The notes: generated from the sequence alone by a model not told the origin. A stretch of 64,000 nucleotides of DNA from Icerya purchasi (GCA_039619475.1 CM077115.1:559456374-559520373); one strand, 5' to 3'; shown: positions 23,592 to 37,127, numbered from the stretch's first letter. Made by a program: numbers and translations.

Positions 23592-26500
23592 GTAAATGCG
23601 ATAAGACGGAGAACGGAAAAAACCTATTATTATTTAACAGTGAAAAAAAGGAACAATAAAACCTGTGTAAGAATAAAAAAGAAATAAGAACAAATTAACG
23701 CAGCAGCTCCCCCCCCACCCCCGCCAATTTATAATACAAGCTGTTAGATGTTAACGCACGAGCAATGGTGATTACCAAAAACACTTTTACAGCTTTCGGA
23801 GGCAGTTTTAATACGATTAATCTAAATTCGTTGTGTCTATATTTGATTATATACCTTTATGTGATACACAATACTTTTCATACTTTTAAAGAAATTTCTG
23901 ATACATTTACATGTCGGATGTTTTTTTTTTTTTAATTTCGTTACTATCATCGTCGTCCTGTTAATTTTCCGAAAATTAAACTAAAATCACACCCATCGTC
24001 CTACACCTAAAAATCCTAAATACGTCGCATTTTTTTTTTTTTTTTTTTTTTTTTAGAAAGTTCCGCTATAGAGTTATAATAAATACGCAGGGAAAAACAG
24101 AGAAAACGAAACGAAAAAAGTATGACCGGAGAGGTGATTTCATCGGTTTCGTTAGTTCGCAATAAGCATTTAACATATTAATTAACAACGCGCAAGTAGA
24201 ACGAAGAATAACGGTGTATACCTGTTCCGTTTTTATAAACACTTTTTTTTTTTTTTTTTTCGTTTTTCATAGAAAAAAATTGAGGGGCGATTTGTTTTTT
24301 GTTCTTCTCAAAAATTCGTAAAAACTTTCAAAATTAAATGTCGCAATAGGAGATAATTTCTAAATTTTGACCGTAATTATCGACTATAATTACGGAGGGT
24401 AATATCTATGTAATTCTACCAGGCGGTAATCGAGGAAAAAAAAAACAAAAAAAAACGAAACAAATAAAAGGATAAAAACAGGTAAACGTAGTAAAGATTG
24501 TTTAATTTTTTCACGTAACTCAGGTAAACTCGTTTTTCGCCGGTTTTAATAAAGAATATTTACTTTTACTTTTTCGATGTCATTAACCGGATGCATTCGC
24601 TGCGGCACGCACAGTATAGGTGATAAATAAGATGATTTTTTCGGTAAGCCGGAAATCGACGGGTACAACTTCACAAGGCAGCCGATTGTCGAGCGATATT
24701 TTATTTTTTCTTCACAACTCCGAAAAAATCACGGCTTCGCTACTGTTAATTATGTGTCAACTATTAATCAATGTTAATCTCTCTCCTTCGTTTTATCATC
24801 CGTTCAATTGTACTTTTAATTTCGACTTTGGCTGCTTTTCTTTATTAACATCTAAATTTGTTATAACCCCGTTCAGCAGCAACTTCATTGACTACATCAG
24901 CTTGCTGCGAGATTTTTTATCAAAGGATTCCAGACTTTTTTTTATCTTTTCTCTTGTTTTTTTTTTTTTAGAAGATGGTAAAGACATTTTTTTATTTTTT
25001 CCGTTGTCCCAATAATATATATTCCCTTCTGGGTATTTCGAATGAACGTCGACGAACATATTTATACATTGCTAAGAAGTACTGAGATTTCAATATTGTT
25101 TCCTTAACTCTAACTACTACTCGAATTGAAATTGGAAATAAAAAGCTGTTACTAAGCGTACTCATTTTAATTGCGATCTAAATATAGCGTAGCCAAAAGA
25201 CAAATAATTAAGAGAAGGAGAGAACAATTCGAAAATAATAGTAATAGTTAAAAAAAAACGCGCTAAGTGAAAAAATTTTTACCACTGCGACCAGCGTATT
25301 TGCTTTTTTTTTGTATTATTATCATAAAATTCACCTCGAGAGCTCAAGATTTACCTGTGTATCCTTAATCTATAGGATTTCATAGTTGAGAACGAAGCAG
25401 CAGGGGAGAGATGCTGCGCTAGCTCGGTGACGAGCACAATAATTAGATTATTCCGGATAAAATTCACGACCGATGAACATTGCGAGTAGAGGATAATTAA
25501 TGGTAATCTAAATTAGTGCTGTATTGTTACGAGTGTGGAAATAACCGGTAATGGTAACTCATTTTCAAACTAGTTTAAAAATATTGTAATAAAATACAGA
25601 CGTGTTTCGAGATAGCGCGGTGTCGTAAAGAAAGTGAAAGTTAAAACCGAAGTGTAAGTTTTATTTTGAGGCTTTTACACACTTTTCTCCGCCAAATGTA
25701 GTATATCATCGGTATTTCTCATGCATATCCTCTTCTACAATTTACTAATCGCTGAAAAGTTTTGTATTTTTCGTGGGAAAACATTTTTGTGCTATTGAGA
25801 CACATTTGGCACGAGTTTTCGGCAATACACTTTGAATCAGAATCTTATTTGTCTCTTTACTCTTTCCTTTTCATTTCGAAAATTTGGTAAATATCCGAGA
25901 ATATTTTACAAAGTCATAGAGAATTCCTATAACATTTCACATTTCGGATGATTGACGAATGTATTTTTTTTCAACACTAAAGTGACATTATCTAGTAAAT
26001 AAAGCGGTTATTGGGGGAAAAAACGCATAAAACCCGTACATTTATATGAACCGAAAATAATGTTTCTACCAAACGATAGCGAGATAATATTATTTCTACA
26101 AAGACCGATATGCTCTTCTGGTATAGATGTTTTTCTTGCCGGAGTCGGGAAGAGAGATGTTTCTGGCGAAACACATTACACATAACTACGTAGAAAATAA
26201 TTAATATTCCGGAAAAGTTTAAAATACACATAAATTACGGCTTTCTTAAGAGTTCTCGGGTTTCCGATAGAGTGAAATTCGGTTTTATCAAAAATTTATT
26301 CACAGACAACGTGGCTATAGAATTTTTTTTGACGCGTCGACTACTGGGCACTTCGGTTCTGTCCACAGACGTTAAATACAAAAAAATAATTAACTACGCG
26401 CTGAATCTGAAAATGCCACTGCCAACGAAGACGCGCGCGCACACGCACACACACGCAAGTCGACTATTCTTTTTTTGGCCAACTCTCCGAAGAAACGCAA

Positions 26501-27708
26501 AACCAGTTTTAGACATTAATTAATGAGGCACGTTCACAGGTTGTCGGTATCGCCGTCTTCGACCTGTGTCTCTATACATATATATAGCTTTTTGTTAAAA
26601 AACGAAAATAACATCGAACAACGTACTTAATAGAGCTCATTCAACGCCAACACGTCCTATGCTGGAAAATATAAAAATGCTATAACGATTAGTACGTCAT
26701 TTTCTTCCTTCCTAGCACTGCTACTCGTTAAGGGCATCACTTATAACCGACATCAAAAGGAAAACAAGTCATTTAAATTCTGATCCGGCCGAATGAAATT
26801 AGTAGCGCTCCCCGTAAGATCATTTCACGAATTTCTGACGATACTTCGATAATTTGCAGACATGAATGGACGTAAAAGGGAAATAAAGAAAACCGGAAGT
26901 TAGTAGCTCTGTGTCTACTCATCTAAATTGTGTTCTCTGCCGTGTCCGAATCCTGCGAATAATTTTGATAGGCTTTAGTTAATTAAAAAAATTCATCGAC
27001 AAGGTATTCTTTTCTCTATAATCTTTTCGTATCGATACGATAGAGTGTCTCTTCCGAAATTTACTAGTGAGAAAAATTCTACGAGCAATAAAGCTCTTAA
27101 TATATTATAATTAAGGGAATACACGCTTGCTGAGTTAAAAACCAGTTGAGGAGGTTTTTCCAAAATGTATACATGGAACCGGATAATAAAAAATGGTAGT
27201 CAAAATATACGCGGAGGAAGCCAAATAATATTTCCGTATATATTTTTAAACGTTGATTGAATAAAAAAAAAAAAAAAAAAAAAAAAGGAGCGGTCCAGAT
27301 ATTTTTACTAAAACGCGAACTGTTCGACAGATTTACGCATTTCAGCGAATCGTGTATTCTCCCCAAAGCACGATAGGAAAAATAATAATTCGATGTTTTC
27401 CTTAAAATAAATTTCCACGACATGCTAATTTTCAATTAATAATAATTAAATAAATTCGGAAATGCCACGATGAGAGATATCTATTAAATATCGGAAATAC
27501 TAGTTCTCTTAATTAATTAATTTTTTAGCGTCCGACGAACAAATTAAGAATCATAACATTTATTTATTTTCGCTTATTAGTAATAAATTTAAAAAAAATT
27601 TTCTTGGAAAATTTTCCATCTTTTGGAAAGGATTTAAGTACAAAATAAAAGCCTCTTAGAAACTTCCCCCTATCACCATCACTCGAGAGTATTTTAAATA
27701 TTTTCTGC

Positions 27709-27745
<37 letters not shown>

Positions 27746-28272
27746 GAGTTGTACTCGAAATGAGCCGGGTTGGAAGATACTCGATATCCATGTCATTGGA
27801 ATTAAAAAATAATTCTTACGAAATCCGCGTTCTTTTTATAATCGTAAGCCCCCCCCCCCCCGCCATTTTTATTTTATTTTTAAGCCATTATTTTATTTAT
27901 AATTCGGAATAACTCTCGGCGAATTTGAATGTGTTTGAGTACGCATTTAAATTATCAAAGCGTCTATGTTCCTACGCCCATAGGTAATTTCCATAACAAT
28001 AATGCGTTTCTTCAACAAGCGGGTGAAGAATCTCGCGAAAATATGGGAAATACACACACCCATAGCTAACTTCAAATATTTAATAAGCTCCCTCTGGTCA
28101 CCTACCGAGCGCACGTTATAACGACGCAATTGTGTAATTAAGCGTTATTCGTTTCGACTCACGTAAGCCCACGCCGCATTCAGCCATAACCTCACTGGCA
28201 TCGGTTACGCTGCGCACGCTGGCTGATTAGAGTGATGATTTTATTCTTTAGAGATTTTTTTTTCCTTTTTCG

Positions 28273-28308
<36 letters not shown>

Positions 28309-30388
28309 GTTTTGACTTTAATTAAATACGTGTATTTTTTCGTATCTCGCGCGATGGAAAATAATGCGAGCTTGTTAAACTTCGTACAAATCTGGTCTCA
28401 CTAGATGCAGCGAATATAGAGATACACCGAAAATCAAATACGATGGGGTCGCCTCTTAATCAATAATTCCGACCAAGTATGAACGAGAAATAAGGCTTAA
28501 GAATGAAAAACACAAGCCTGAAAGTGATGCCGATATGTAGATGATCGTCTTAATTCAATAGGGGGAGGGGAGATGCTAACTGAAAAACATGCCGGTTAAG
28601 CTCAGGGCAGAGGTTTTCAACTGTTGTTAGGAAGTGATAGGTTTGCGCAGAAATTACATTTCCGATCTTCAAAACGGACTTTTAAAAAATAGTAACTTAA
28701 TTATTTTCGTTGTAAAACTGAAAATAACGCATTTTTAATGATGTACAGTTTTATATTTTTGTGACAATAAGTAGACATTATAAAAAAAAAAAATGCTTTT
28801 TCCTTTTTAATTGATTAAATTTAAAATTTACTTTTACAAATTATTAAATCATTCTCTAAATATATGGTAGCGGGAAACCATTAAAGTTTTATTGTCGAAT
28901 AGTACGAGAATGTGACCTACATTCTCGTAACAATATAGTCCAACGAGACTATTCGGCCGAACATTACACGATTAAACGATAATTTTTTTCAAAGCTTTTA
29001 CTTTGAAGCATTTCATTCGAACACACTACCTCGGTTTAGTCGAGAATCAGCTGTTTAGAAAATGCCATTTGGTAAAGCTAAATTCGAATATCTAGAAAAT
29101 CGACAAGAATCATCATGATAGACGCGACGACCGACCATCGAAATAAGCTTTTAAGAAAAGATATCTCTACCCTTTAAAGTAACGGAAGCTGTGATCAGTT
29201 TAGGATAGGATTTTTTCGAACCCATTTATAGTTTAAAAAAGTATATCCCGTTGAAATGCGAGCCACAATTACGAGTATGTTAATCTAACGAAATTTTTGT
29301 TTATTTGTTCGGTTTGCCTTCAAATTTTTAACAGAACCTACGACCGCGATTTCAGATGCGACTTTCGATGAATAAAATCAGAAACCCGCTCTGGATCGCC
29401 GATGAAATGTAAAATACGTGTAGACAGAAAATGAATAATTACCGATTATTAAATGTATAACTCGGCGGATAAGGGATAGAGAGAGAGCGAGACACGAGAA
29501 AGCATAGGGAAAAGAGGGAGAATATAGTATTAGAAACGGAATTGAACGCGATATGCACGATAAACTGGAAAACGATTGGCGACCGATAGTAGGCGATCAA
29601 AGTGAAAAATGTTGTAGCTGTGGTGCAAGTCTGTCCTCGTTGATGGTCGAAAATAATCCATTTCAAGTCGACATTTCGACGTGTACACCTATTCGACAGC
29701 TCGACCCGGTACGACAAACACATTACCATCCGATCAGCATTACGGCGGAGCGGGGGGAGGGACCAAATTGGAAAATACCAAAAAGAACGTCAAACAACAA
29801 AAACAAATAGGAAAACCTGGACACATGATTGACGCTAGTTGAACGCAATGCTTGTACTCTGGTTTCAGCTATCACACTCACTTGTTGTACTACACGAAAT
29901 TCGGATACAAGGAAATAGGAGGATGCGGAAAGGAGAAAGGCGAGAAAACTAAAAATCCTTAAAATCGATCTGCACTAAATCAACATCGGCCGAGCATTCA
30001 TCTAGAGGTCGGCCGGGCTTGATTAATCAGGCAAATTTCTTCATACAGACCGGTTTCAACTGGTTCTTTCTCGCGTTTTTTGACCGAAATAACTAGAATA
30101 CGTACGGAAAGCTTAAGGTCCATTCAAAGGGCTAAGAAATTTACCATTAAACGTGTCATCGTTTTCTTTCGCTTCGGGAAAAAGTGAACGCCTACAATTT
30201 ATTTATTATTTCGAAACATCATTATTTTTCTCATTTTAAAAACATACAATTACAGAGATATATTGATCGTGGGTAATTTTAATCAAATCAGAAGACACCA
30301 ACTAGTTTCAATTATATTCACGGTGTACAATATGTAAAATGAAGAGTAATAGAAGCAAGCAGTATAATATCGATGAGACCGCAAATAA
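23592..30388. other. Intron segment, no gene seen
   Basis: AT-rich sequence with many homopolymers (T runs near 24032-24053, 27716-27743 and 28277-28307; C runs near 23710 and 27849-27860). The 131-codon frame at 24620-25015 is Phe/Leu/Ser-rich and looks random. A plus-strand frame at 29553-29810 contains EKCCSCGASLSS and has somewhat coding-like codons, but no domain, partner exon or conserved context supports it. A CAG|GTAAAC preceded by a T-rich tract lies at 24523/24524. Confidence 0.45.
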
Positions 30389-30442
30389 AGTCGATATAAT
30401 CGGTATCAGTGGAGTCGATATAATCGGCGTCAGTAAAGTCGA
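30389..30442 (+). repeat. 24-bp tandem repeat, 2.25 copies
   Basis: Two near-identical 24-nt units starting AGTCGATATAATCGG and ending CAGTRR (TATCAGTGG in one, CGTCAGTAA in the other), followed by a third partial AGTCGA. Confidence 0.85.
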
Positions 30443-30499
30443 AAATTTTAAAAATCGTACTATAAGATTTGAAGTAGGTTTTATAACTTTGTCAGATAT

Positions 30500-30530
30500 A
30501 TGATTTGAAAAGAATTTTTTTTCAAATCAT
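30500..30530. repeat. 12-bp hairpin
   Basis: ATGATTTGAAAA (30500-30511) and TTTTCAAATCAT (30519-30530) are exact reverse complements, separated by 7 nt. Confidence 0.85.
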
Positions 30531-31652
30531 GATAATAATTTTTAAATTACTTTCTTTTAAAATTACATTTCGGAATAGGTTACAAATTGAATCATTTGAA
30601 ATAGTAAACGTGGGGAAACGGACACGAAAAAACATAGACCATTATTAAAACAAAACTGAATTAAATCGAAATATGAATCGAATTGATTTAAATTCAGTCG
30701 ACCTGAATTAAATTACGATAAAAAAGTCTCGATTGAATGGCAGCTGCAATATAATTATACGATAGAAAATCGGCTAAATTATATTTTTCTTTTTCATTCT
30801 TATTTATAACGTTATTTTTAGTCTACTTCCAAAAAACAAGGCAACTAGTGTTGCTTTAAAATTCGTTTCGACCGGAGCAACTCCGTTTCAAGAACTATTA
30901 ACATACTGAAAATAAAGTTAACCGACGGTGGCGAATTCTTAATTGGCTGCTGAGTGGGTTTCGTTGGGAACACAGGTGTTTCTATGTACACCGGTCAACT
31001 GCTGAACGAACACCACCTACATATACTGTCAACGAATTTTATACATTATTTCTTCCGACGTTTACCCCCTAGATAATTTTCTCCAAACACTGCGTTAGAA
31101 CTTAATGCCCCCCGGAAATTGCAATTTTAGATATACATATATATAAAAAAAAAAAAAAATAAAAAAAAATTATTTCTTTTATACGGTTATTATTTTATTA
31201 ATAATATTTCAAGAAGTTATAAATGTGTGCATCTATATAAATACAAATGAATTATTCTTTTAACTCGAGAACAGGTGGATTGATTTCGATCATTTTTTTT
31301 TTCAAACACTCGTACTCAGAAATTGTAAAAAAATGGCCACAATGTGCAAAAAAGGTTGTTTAATATACATAAACGTACAGCTGATGTCCGCACGTTATAC
31401 CGCAATACGAAAGCTCATCGCTACAAAACATTATTGCGCTTAAAATAAATTAAATATCTAACATTTAAAATATAAAACATAAACAGTGTCGTTTGATTTA
31501 TCTATGCGCCAGGCAATCGAAAAACGTAGTCTATACCGTAAAGCGTTTTGACAATAAACTAAATATGTTTTTGTTCTATAATGGTAGAAGTACGTTTTTC
31601 CTTTAATATTTACACTTTTATACATTTCCAGTAACTCTTTTCATAAATTCAT
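30531..31652. other. Intron segment, no gene seen
   Basis: AT-rich sequence with A runs near 31146-31168. Nothing recognised. Confidence 0.5.
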
Positions 31653-31901
31653 AAGTCATCATGAGTTCACGTGTTCTTTGAGTGCTCTGCTCTTTCGGTG
31701 GAGCGCTCGGCTCTGTATTCCCACTTGCTTGGGCTGGGGCTTCCTGCTCCTTTTTGGGCTCGATATATCCTGTCTTTTCCTTCTACACTTATTATCCCCT
31801 CCACTGTTTCCTGCTTATTAACGATAGCTGATCGCTTTACTATATAACTTTCGTTTTCCCTTAATTGTTTTTGGGTGAAGGTCCCCTCGGTTAACGAGCC
31901 C

Positions 31902-31937
<36 letters not shown>

Positions 31938-31948
31938 ATCATGAGTTC
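31653..31948 (+). mobile_element. Retroposed insert with poly(A) tail and 16-bp target duplication
   Basis: AAGTCATCATGAGTTC occurs at 31653-31668 and again at 31933-31948, and the two copies flank an insert of about 264 nt. The insert has a GC-richer body (31669-31906) ending CGAGCCCAATTT, followed by about 28 A. A 14-16 nt duplication next to a poly(A) end is the signature of target-primed reverse transcription (LINE, SINE or processed transcript). The body has no clear tRNA-like A and B boxes and no recognised protein, so it may be a 5'-truncated LINE 3' end, a SINE or a retrocopy of a host RNA. The exact duplication suggests a fairly recent insertion. The 96-codon minus frame crossing it is antisense and spurious. 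Confidence 0.8.
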
Positions 31949-32689
31949 GTACTGCAAAAGTTATAAGCGCAGCTGCTATTTTGTTTCCTTTGCTTTTCCA
32001 CAGATTACGTCGCATATAATAAATATTAGTAATTGTTGGTACATGGAACTGATAATATTTTTACGCAGCCGATCCCGGTCTTGTTAAGTTATTATTATTA
32101 ATGCGAAACAAGCAAGCAACAGGTAATATTATGATATCGCCCCTGTTTTTATTCCACATACTTGCCCGGTGAGATCCACAACTTGTTTAAAAATGCAAAA
32201 AAAAGAAATAATCCGCAAAGGTAAATGCGAAAATCAGAATCCGAAGCAGACTTAAGTCACACTGAATTAGACGATAGTACTCAGTTTGTCGTGGTGCTTG
32301 CATAATTTTGTTAGTTTAATAATGTAAACTAGTCTAAATTCAATCCTACTCAGCTTCGTAACTGATTGTGTCGTGACAGTCTTACACATGCATTATGTTA
32401 CATCATTTATGTATTTCGATAAAATTTTATAATTTTTCGTTCGGACAGTACCATTAAATTTAAAAAAAAAAAAAAAACAAATAGAATTTCAGCACATCGG
32501 AAGAGCATTCTTGTATATTAATTTTCCGACGCCGCTAAAAAAAGTGCAGCTCTTCATATTACAAAATTACAAAAAATTACAAAAAATTAGAAAAACAACA
32601 AATTCATAAAAACTTCGAAAACACGCCGGAATTATATTAAATCAAGAAAAGGAAAAAGAGAACCGGAAAAGAGAGAAGAGTGTCACCGT

Positions 32690-33480
32690 GCAACACCTTT
32701 CAGGTGTGTGTGTCTGGAAAGACGAACTGGAACAGCTGGGCTCTTTCACGGATTAGCGCAACGCAGTTTGAGAACCACGGCGGTGAATTTCGACGAGGTG
32801 TCATCTAAGATGGCTCCTCTGAGATGATTCGGTCGGCAGAGTTTCTCTCCGTTTCCTTCGAAGGAGGCACGTTTTCGGTGTGCAGTTATGTGACGCGGGG
32901 CAGGTCAGGAAGCATCGGCGAGCCGTGGAGAGGACAAAGGGCAGAAGGCATGCGTTCGAAGGCGAACATGGACGGAAATAGTTGAATGCGTTACAGGTAG
33001 CGAAGGAAATGCGTAGTCCGATGGTGTACTTTCGTTTCACTTCCTAGGAATATCGCCCGCCTCTGGCCGCCGCTCGCCCATTCTAATTTAGGAAATTTTC
33101 TGATTATACGATCAACGAACCGTCACACGCATGTCTGCGCCTGTTCACGCCATCGTGCGCACTCGCCAACTCCCGAGTCAGGTGCTGCGCGCAGCTTTCA
33201 ATCTGTTTTCCCCAGGCCGTTCCATTTTCATTCCTCGATTGCTCAATAGCTTAGCACCGCTTCAATCGCGCCGCAGCCGCTGCTAAATCTTTCGAAACAG
33301 AAGAAAGCGAATCGAAAACCCGGCTCATCGCAATTAATACACCGCGCACGCTGAACCGCCGACATCATCTGGTTCGTTTTTTTTGTTTTTTTTTTGGTTT
33401 TTCTGATGGCGAAATCGAAGCTGACCGCGTCATTTCCAAATTTCAACTATTCTAACCGAACAGCCTCTGCCATCATGAAA
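32690..33480. other. GC-richer island, possible regulatory or non-coding exon DNA
   Basis: G+C and CpG are clearly higher than in the flanks, with tracts such as GCCCGCCTCTGGCCGCCGC near 33057. Candidate splice signals occur (CTTTCAG|GTGTGT near 32702, TTACAG|GTAGCG near 32997), but no consistent exon or reading frame emerges. The minus frames at 32801-33040 and 33243-33446 have no recognisable domain. It might be an alternative promoter region or an enhancer; this is inference. Confidence 0.25.
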
Positions 33481-35575
33481 TCTGTCAGTTTCGGTAACAC
33501 GGTTGGGTTTTAAAAGTTAATTCAGTTCATAATCATCCGCAGCGGAAGACATTAAGATTATAAACTGAGTAATTATCGGAAACCGGAGTAGGCTGGAAAT
33601 AATTTTTTTCACCTCGATAGGGGAAAAAATCAAGCACTTTTTTCGTGGTATGAAAAAGCAGTTACATAATTTATTCTATACGATACACAAAATAACGTAG
33701 ACATTAAATTGTTTTTATTGTTTCTTTTTTTTTTTTTTTGGAAACTCGTCAGCTGCGGACGTAACAATTTATATCCGTATTCTTAATTTACGGAATCGGC
33801 ACACTCACCTGACGCCTTACATTAAACAATTTGGTACGCATTTAATTTTCACTACAGAAAAATCTATCATCTTAATAGTATAGGGGAAACAACTTTAAAT
33901 TGTACATAATAATACATTGTCAGCTACGAGCGTAAATTACTTCCGAAGAATTAACTTAATCACGCCAGAGGGAAGGGAATTGCCTAACAAATATTAATCA
34001 GTGGAATTCGAGAAAGGAATAATGATACTAAAAAAGGCGACAGAGTTATCAGTTTTATCGTAAGGGTTTAAAAATGGGAATTTTTTAACGTTTTAATTAT
34101 TTTAGCTGGTATTCTTTACTTTCTACTACGCATTTAGGCGTAACGCTACCAGCCGCCTTTTATTTTATTACAAGAGATGTCTTATTAATAGAGTTTTATT
34201 CAGCGTTGAGAATATAGAACTTTAGCGGTGAATTGCCATGTCGGCTTATAAAGAAATCCGTCCTATAATTTCAGCGAAAACCGCACCGAAGATTTCCGAA
34301 TGATTAGTCGTGTTGTAGAGTTAAAATGGAGGAAAAAATGTCTTTTAACGACATCTCTCGCAAAAAAAAGGAATTAAGGTGTGTTATACGCAATGTAAAC
34401 AAGAAAAAATAAATAAATAATTTCACCGATTAAATTAAAATTCGATTATTGCTTCATCCGTTGATAACGAATTTGAAATAATGATAATCGAATTATCCGA
34501 ATATTCGGTTAATTAATTGAATCGTTCGATCAATAATTTCGAACTAGTTTTAAAATCGATTGACGATGACACAAACAATGTTTTAATTTTGTAAAGCAGT
34601 TTCTTTGTCCGGTTGCGCTCACGCTCCGTTTCAATTCGTTCCTTTAGACTCAACGTTGACTCCATATGCGGGGTTCTTGTTCTTCCAAAATATAATGAAA
34701 AACGACCAAAAAACCGGGGGTTACTTTTACCAAATTTATCCGGGAGCTGTTCTTGAAGAACGACACAGTCAGTTCGTAGTCGCGGTCCTGCTGAAGGTAA
34801 ATAATAAAAAGTGAGACGCTTCATATCGGGCTAATATATGAATTTAACTAGCGTGGTTGACTTTAAATAGTTACCCGAGTGTGAATTATTATACTCACGA
34901 AAGTAGAGTGCGCATTTTAGATAAAATACAACACTAATTTACTCGAAATTACTATTTCAAGCCATTCGCTAAACCTTTTCTAGCTGCGGGTAATTTTCAG
35001 CGGGAAAAGCTAAAATATTCGTCATATTATTTTGCTGCCAGCATCGCTGCACAGCTAAATATCATCTATTTCGAGGCGTAATTATAACACACTTAATTCT
35101 TCAATCACGATTATTATCCGCGCGTGTATTAGTCGATGATCGTCACAAATAGCGCAAGATGGTCACGTCTTGAAATTTACGGATCATCTCGGAACTCTGC
35201 GATAATTAAGAAAGAGCGGGAAACGGCGCATTCTGCTCGTTTCATGCGTCGGAAATCGAGAAACGAAAATTAATTTCGCGGCACTGTAATGCACTCGGCG
35301 ACACGGCACGATCCTCGGTATATATAATGCTGCAAGACGCCGGTCGATGGAAATTGTAATGAAGCAAAGTCCCTCGATTGCTTAATATATAATTACTTCT
35401 TAATTGCATTGTCTTCGCGGCACCGGCCAAGTTTTAATTTCCGATTTTTAATATTTAAAACTATCCTATCGAGACGAGCACACAGCTATCACAGTAATTG
35501 CTTTATTTCATTTTTTTCACGTTACAATTCAAGATTTCCTTCGAAAAATCATTCCGCATTTCTCGCTCCGTTTAT
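33481..35575. other. Intron segment, no gene seen
   Basis: No gene recognised. A 69-codon plus frame at 34605-34814 ends near a donor-like AAG|GTAAAT (34796/34797), but it is matched by a longer minus frame over the same bases and has no known domain. Confidence 0.45.
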
Positions 35576-35727
35576 TAATTACCGCATTATTAATTAATTA
35601 TTATTAATTAATTATTATCAATAATCTCGTTCCGCTGCCGGCGAGTGTGCCGGTTCGTTAATTAATTAGAACTGTATCCCAGAAAAACCGATTACTCGAA
35701 TATTGTGCTATTCTCGCCCCTTAATTA
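35576..35727. promoter_or_regulatory. Cluster of TAATTA (homeodomain-type) motifs
   Basis: Eight TAATTA sites lie within about 150 nt: 35576, 35591, 35595, 35605, 35609, 35659, 35663 and 35722, several of them overlapping as TTAATTAATTA. A GC-rich spacer (CCGCTGCCGGCGAGTGTGCC) separates two groups. TAATTA is the core bound by many homeodomain proteins, so this could be a cis-regulatory module. Part of the clustering may just be a short AT-rich repeat. Confidence 0.25.
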
Positions 35728-36979
35728 GCAGAAGAAAATTGTCGAACGGAGCCCGCACTTCAATTTCCGATTATCGCATACCAGTTCTCGATAATTATCG
35801 CGCTTGGACGTGTTGTCACATACAGTTCGTCGTAGCTAATTCGTCGATAATGTTGGTCGAAATTAATAATATTTCCCGCCTAGTTCCGATTGTTCCTCAA
35901 GCTTTTTTTACGCTACGAATCTTAAAAAAATGTTCTCTCGCAAAAACCAAAAGTCTCGCTTGATTTCCAGAGCTCTGGAAAGGCAAGCATCGGTTGAGGA
36001 ACTGCGATCAATTTCGAATCAAAGCGTAACGTAATATTACCCTTTTTCGCTTTTTTCCTAATTAGATTACTCTAGCTTAATAAAAAGCAGTCGTCGAAAT
36101 TTAAATGATTCGTAATATTTCAGAATAATACGAATAACAATGAAAGGCTTGCGACGGAATAAAAAAATGTCGAATTTCGAAACTCGGTCTCGGTTGTTTT
36201 CGAGGAAGTAATATTTCCGGAAAAATCAATTTTTGACTGCCGTCGCACATTTTGTGCCTTGTAACATTAAAATGGAATAGAAACGCGTACAAGTCTGATT
36301 TTGTAACACCCGCGCGATAAGGACAATATTTCTTCGGAGAGTCTGCGTGCTCTAATCCTGAAGCTCGTGTCACGAATGTACGAGAATCGTACGACATCCG
36401 ATACAGCGTTAGCAGCCGACAAACAACGTCACTGTGTACCATTTCATCTACATCTGAAGAAATGTTGGGCAACACAAATATCGAAGATAAAAAGCTGATG
36501 ACGATATTAAGAAAATTTCATATTACATATACATATATATTAAGCCTTGAAATTAACAGCGGAAAAACGACAAATGCGTCGGACTTTACTAACACCGGTT
36601 ATAATGCTGGTAATAGAAGCTAACGAAACAAATATATTTCCCTTTGATCACGATCAATCTGACATACAGTACATTTCAACAGCAACGGACATCATTTAAA
36701 CGGACGATCTGTTTTTTTGCGTTTTAAATGTCACCTATGTTAGATCGGAAACAACTGTATTATTATACAAAACGTACGAATCAAACTGAACTCGCGCGAT
36801 CCAGCAGCAATTCTCGCTGATAATGACGGAAATCTTTATCAAATACCGATAGTATAATTATGTAATCATCACGCCAGTCTGGAACATACTTTTCTAATAT
36901 TAAACGAAGAGTTGAACTTCCGTTAGCAAAATTACTTGTTTTGCGAACCAAAGAAGAAAACCAAGAAAGATCAACGTGC
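35728..36979. other. Intron segment, no gene seen
   Basis: Nothing recognised. A 124-codon minus frame (36101-36475) is among the longest in the intron but has no domain or splice context. Confidence 0.45.
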
Positions 36980-37127
36980 TATTATTGTTATTATTATTAC
37001 TATTATTTGCGCATAGATGGACATTGTGCAGTGATAATAATAGTAATAAAATGATTTGATTTGATTTGATTATTATTACTACTATTATTGTTATTATTAT
37101 TATTATTACTATTTTTATTATTCTTAT
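36980..37127. repeat. Interrupted (AAT)n/(TGATT)n tract at the LINE 3' side
   Basis: TTA/ATT trinucleotide units, the pentamer run TGATT at about 37051-37070, then more TTA units. It abuts the 3' side of the minus-strand LINE relic at 37128-39060. Many non-LTR retrotransposons end in short simple-sequence tails, so this tract may be part of the element. Confidence 0.6.

Noticed and set aside
24620..25015. 131-codon Phe/Leu/Ser-rich frame as a membrane protein
   Set aside because: The composition matches translated T-rich DNA, and there is no gene context.
31667..31957. 96-codon minus-strand frame as a gene
   Set aside because: It crosses the retroposed insert in antisense and includes the complement of its poly(A) tail.
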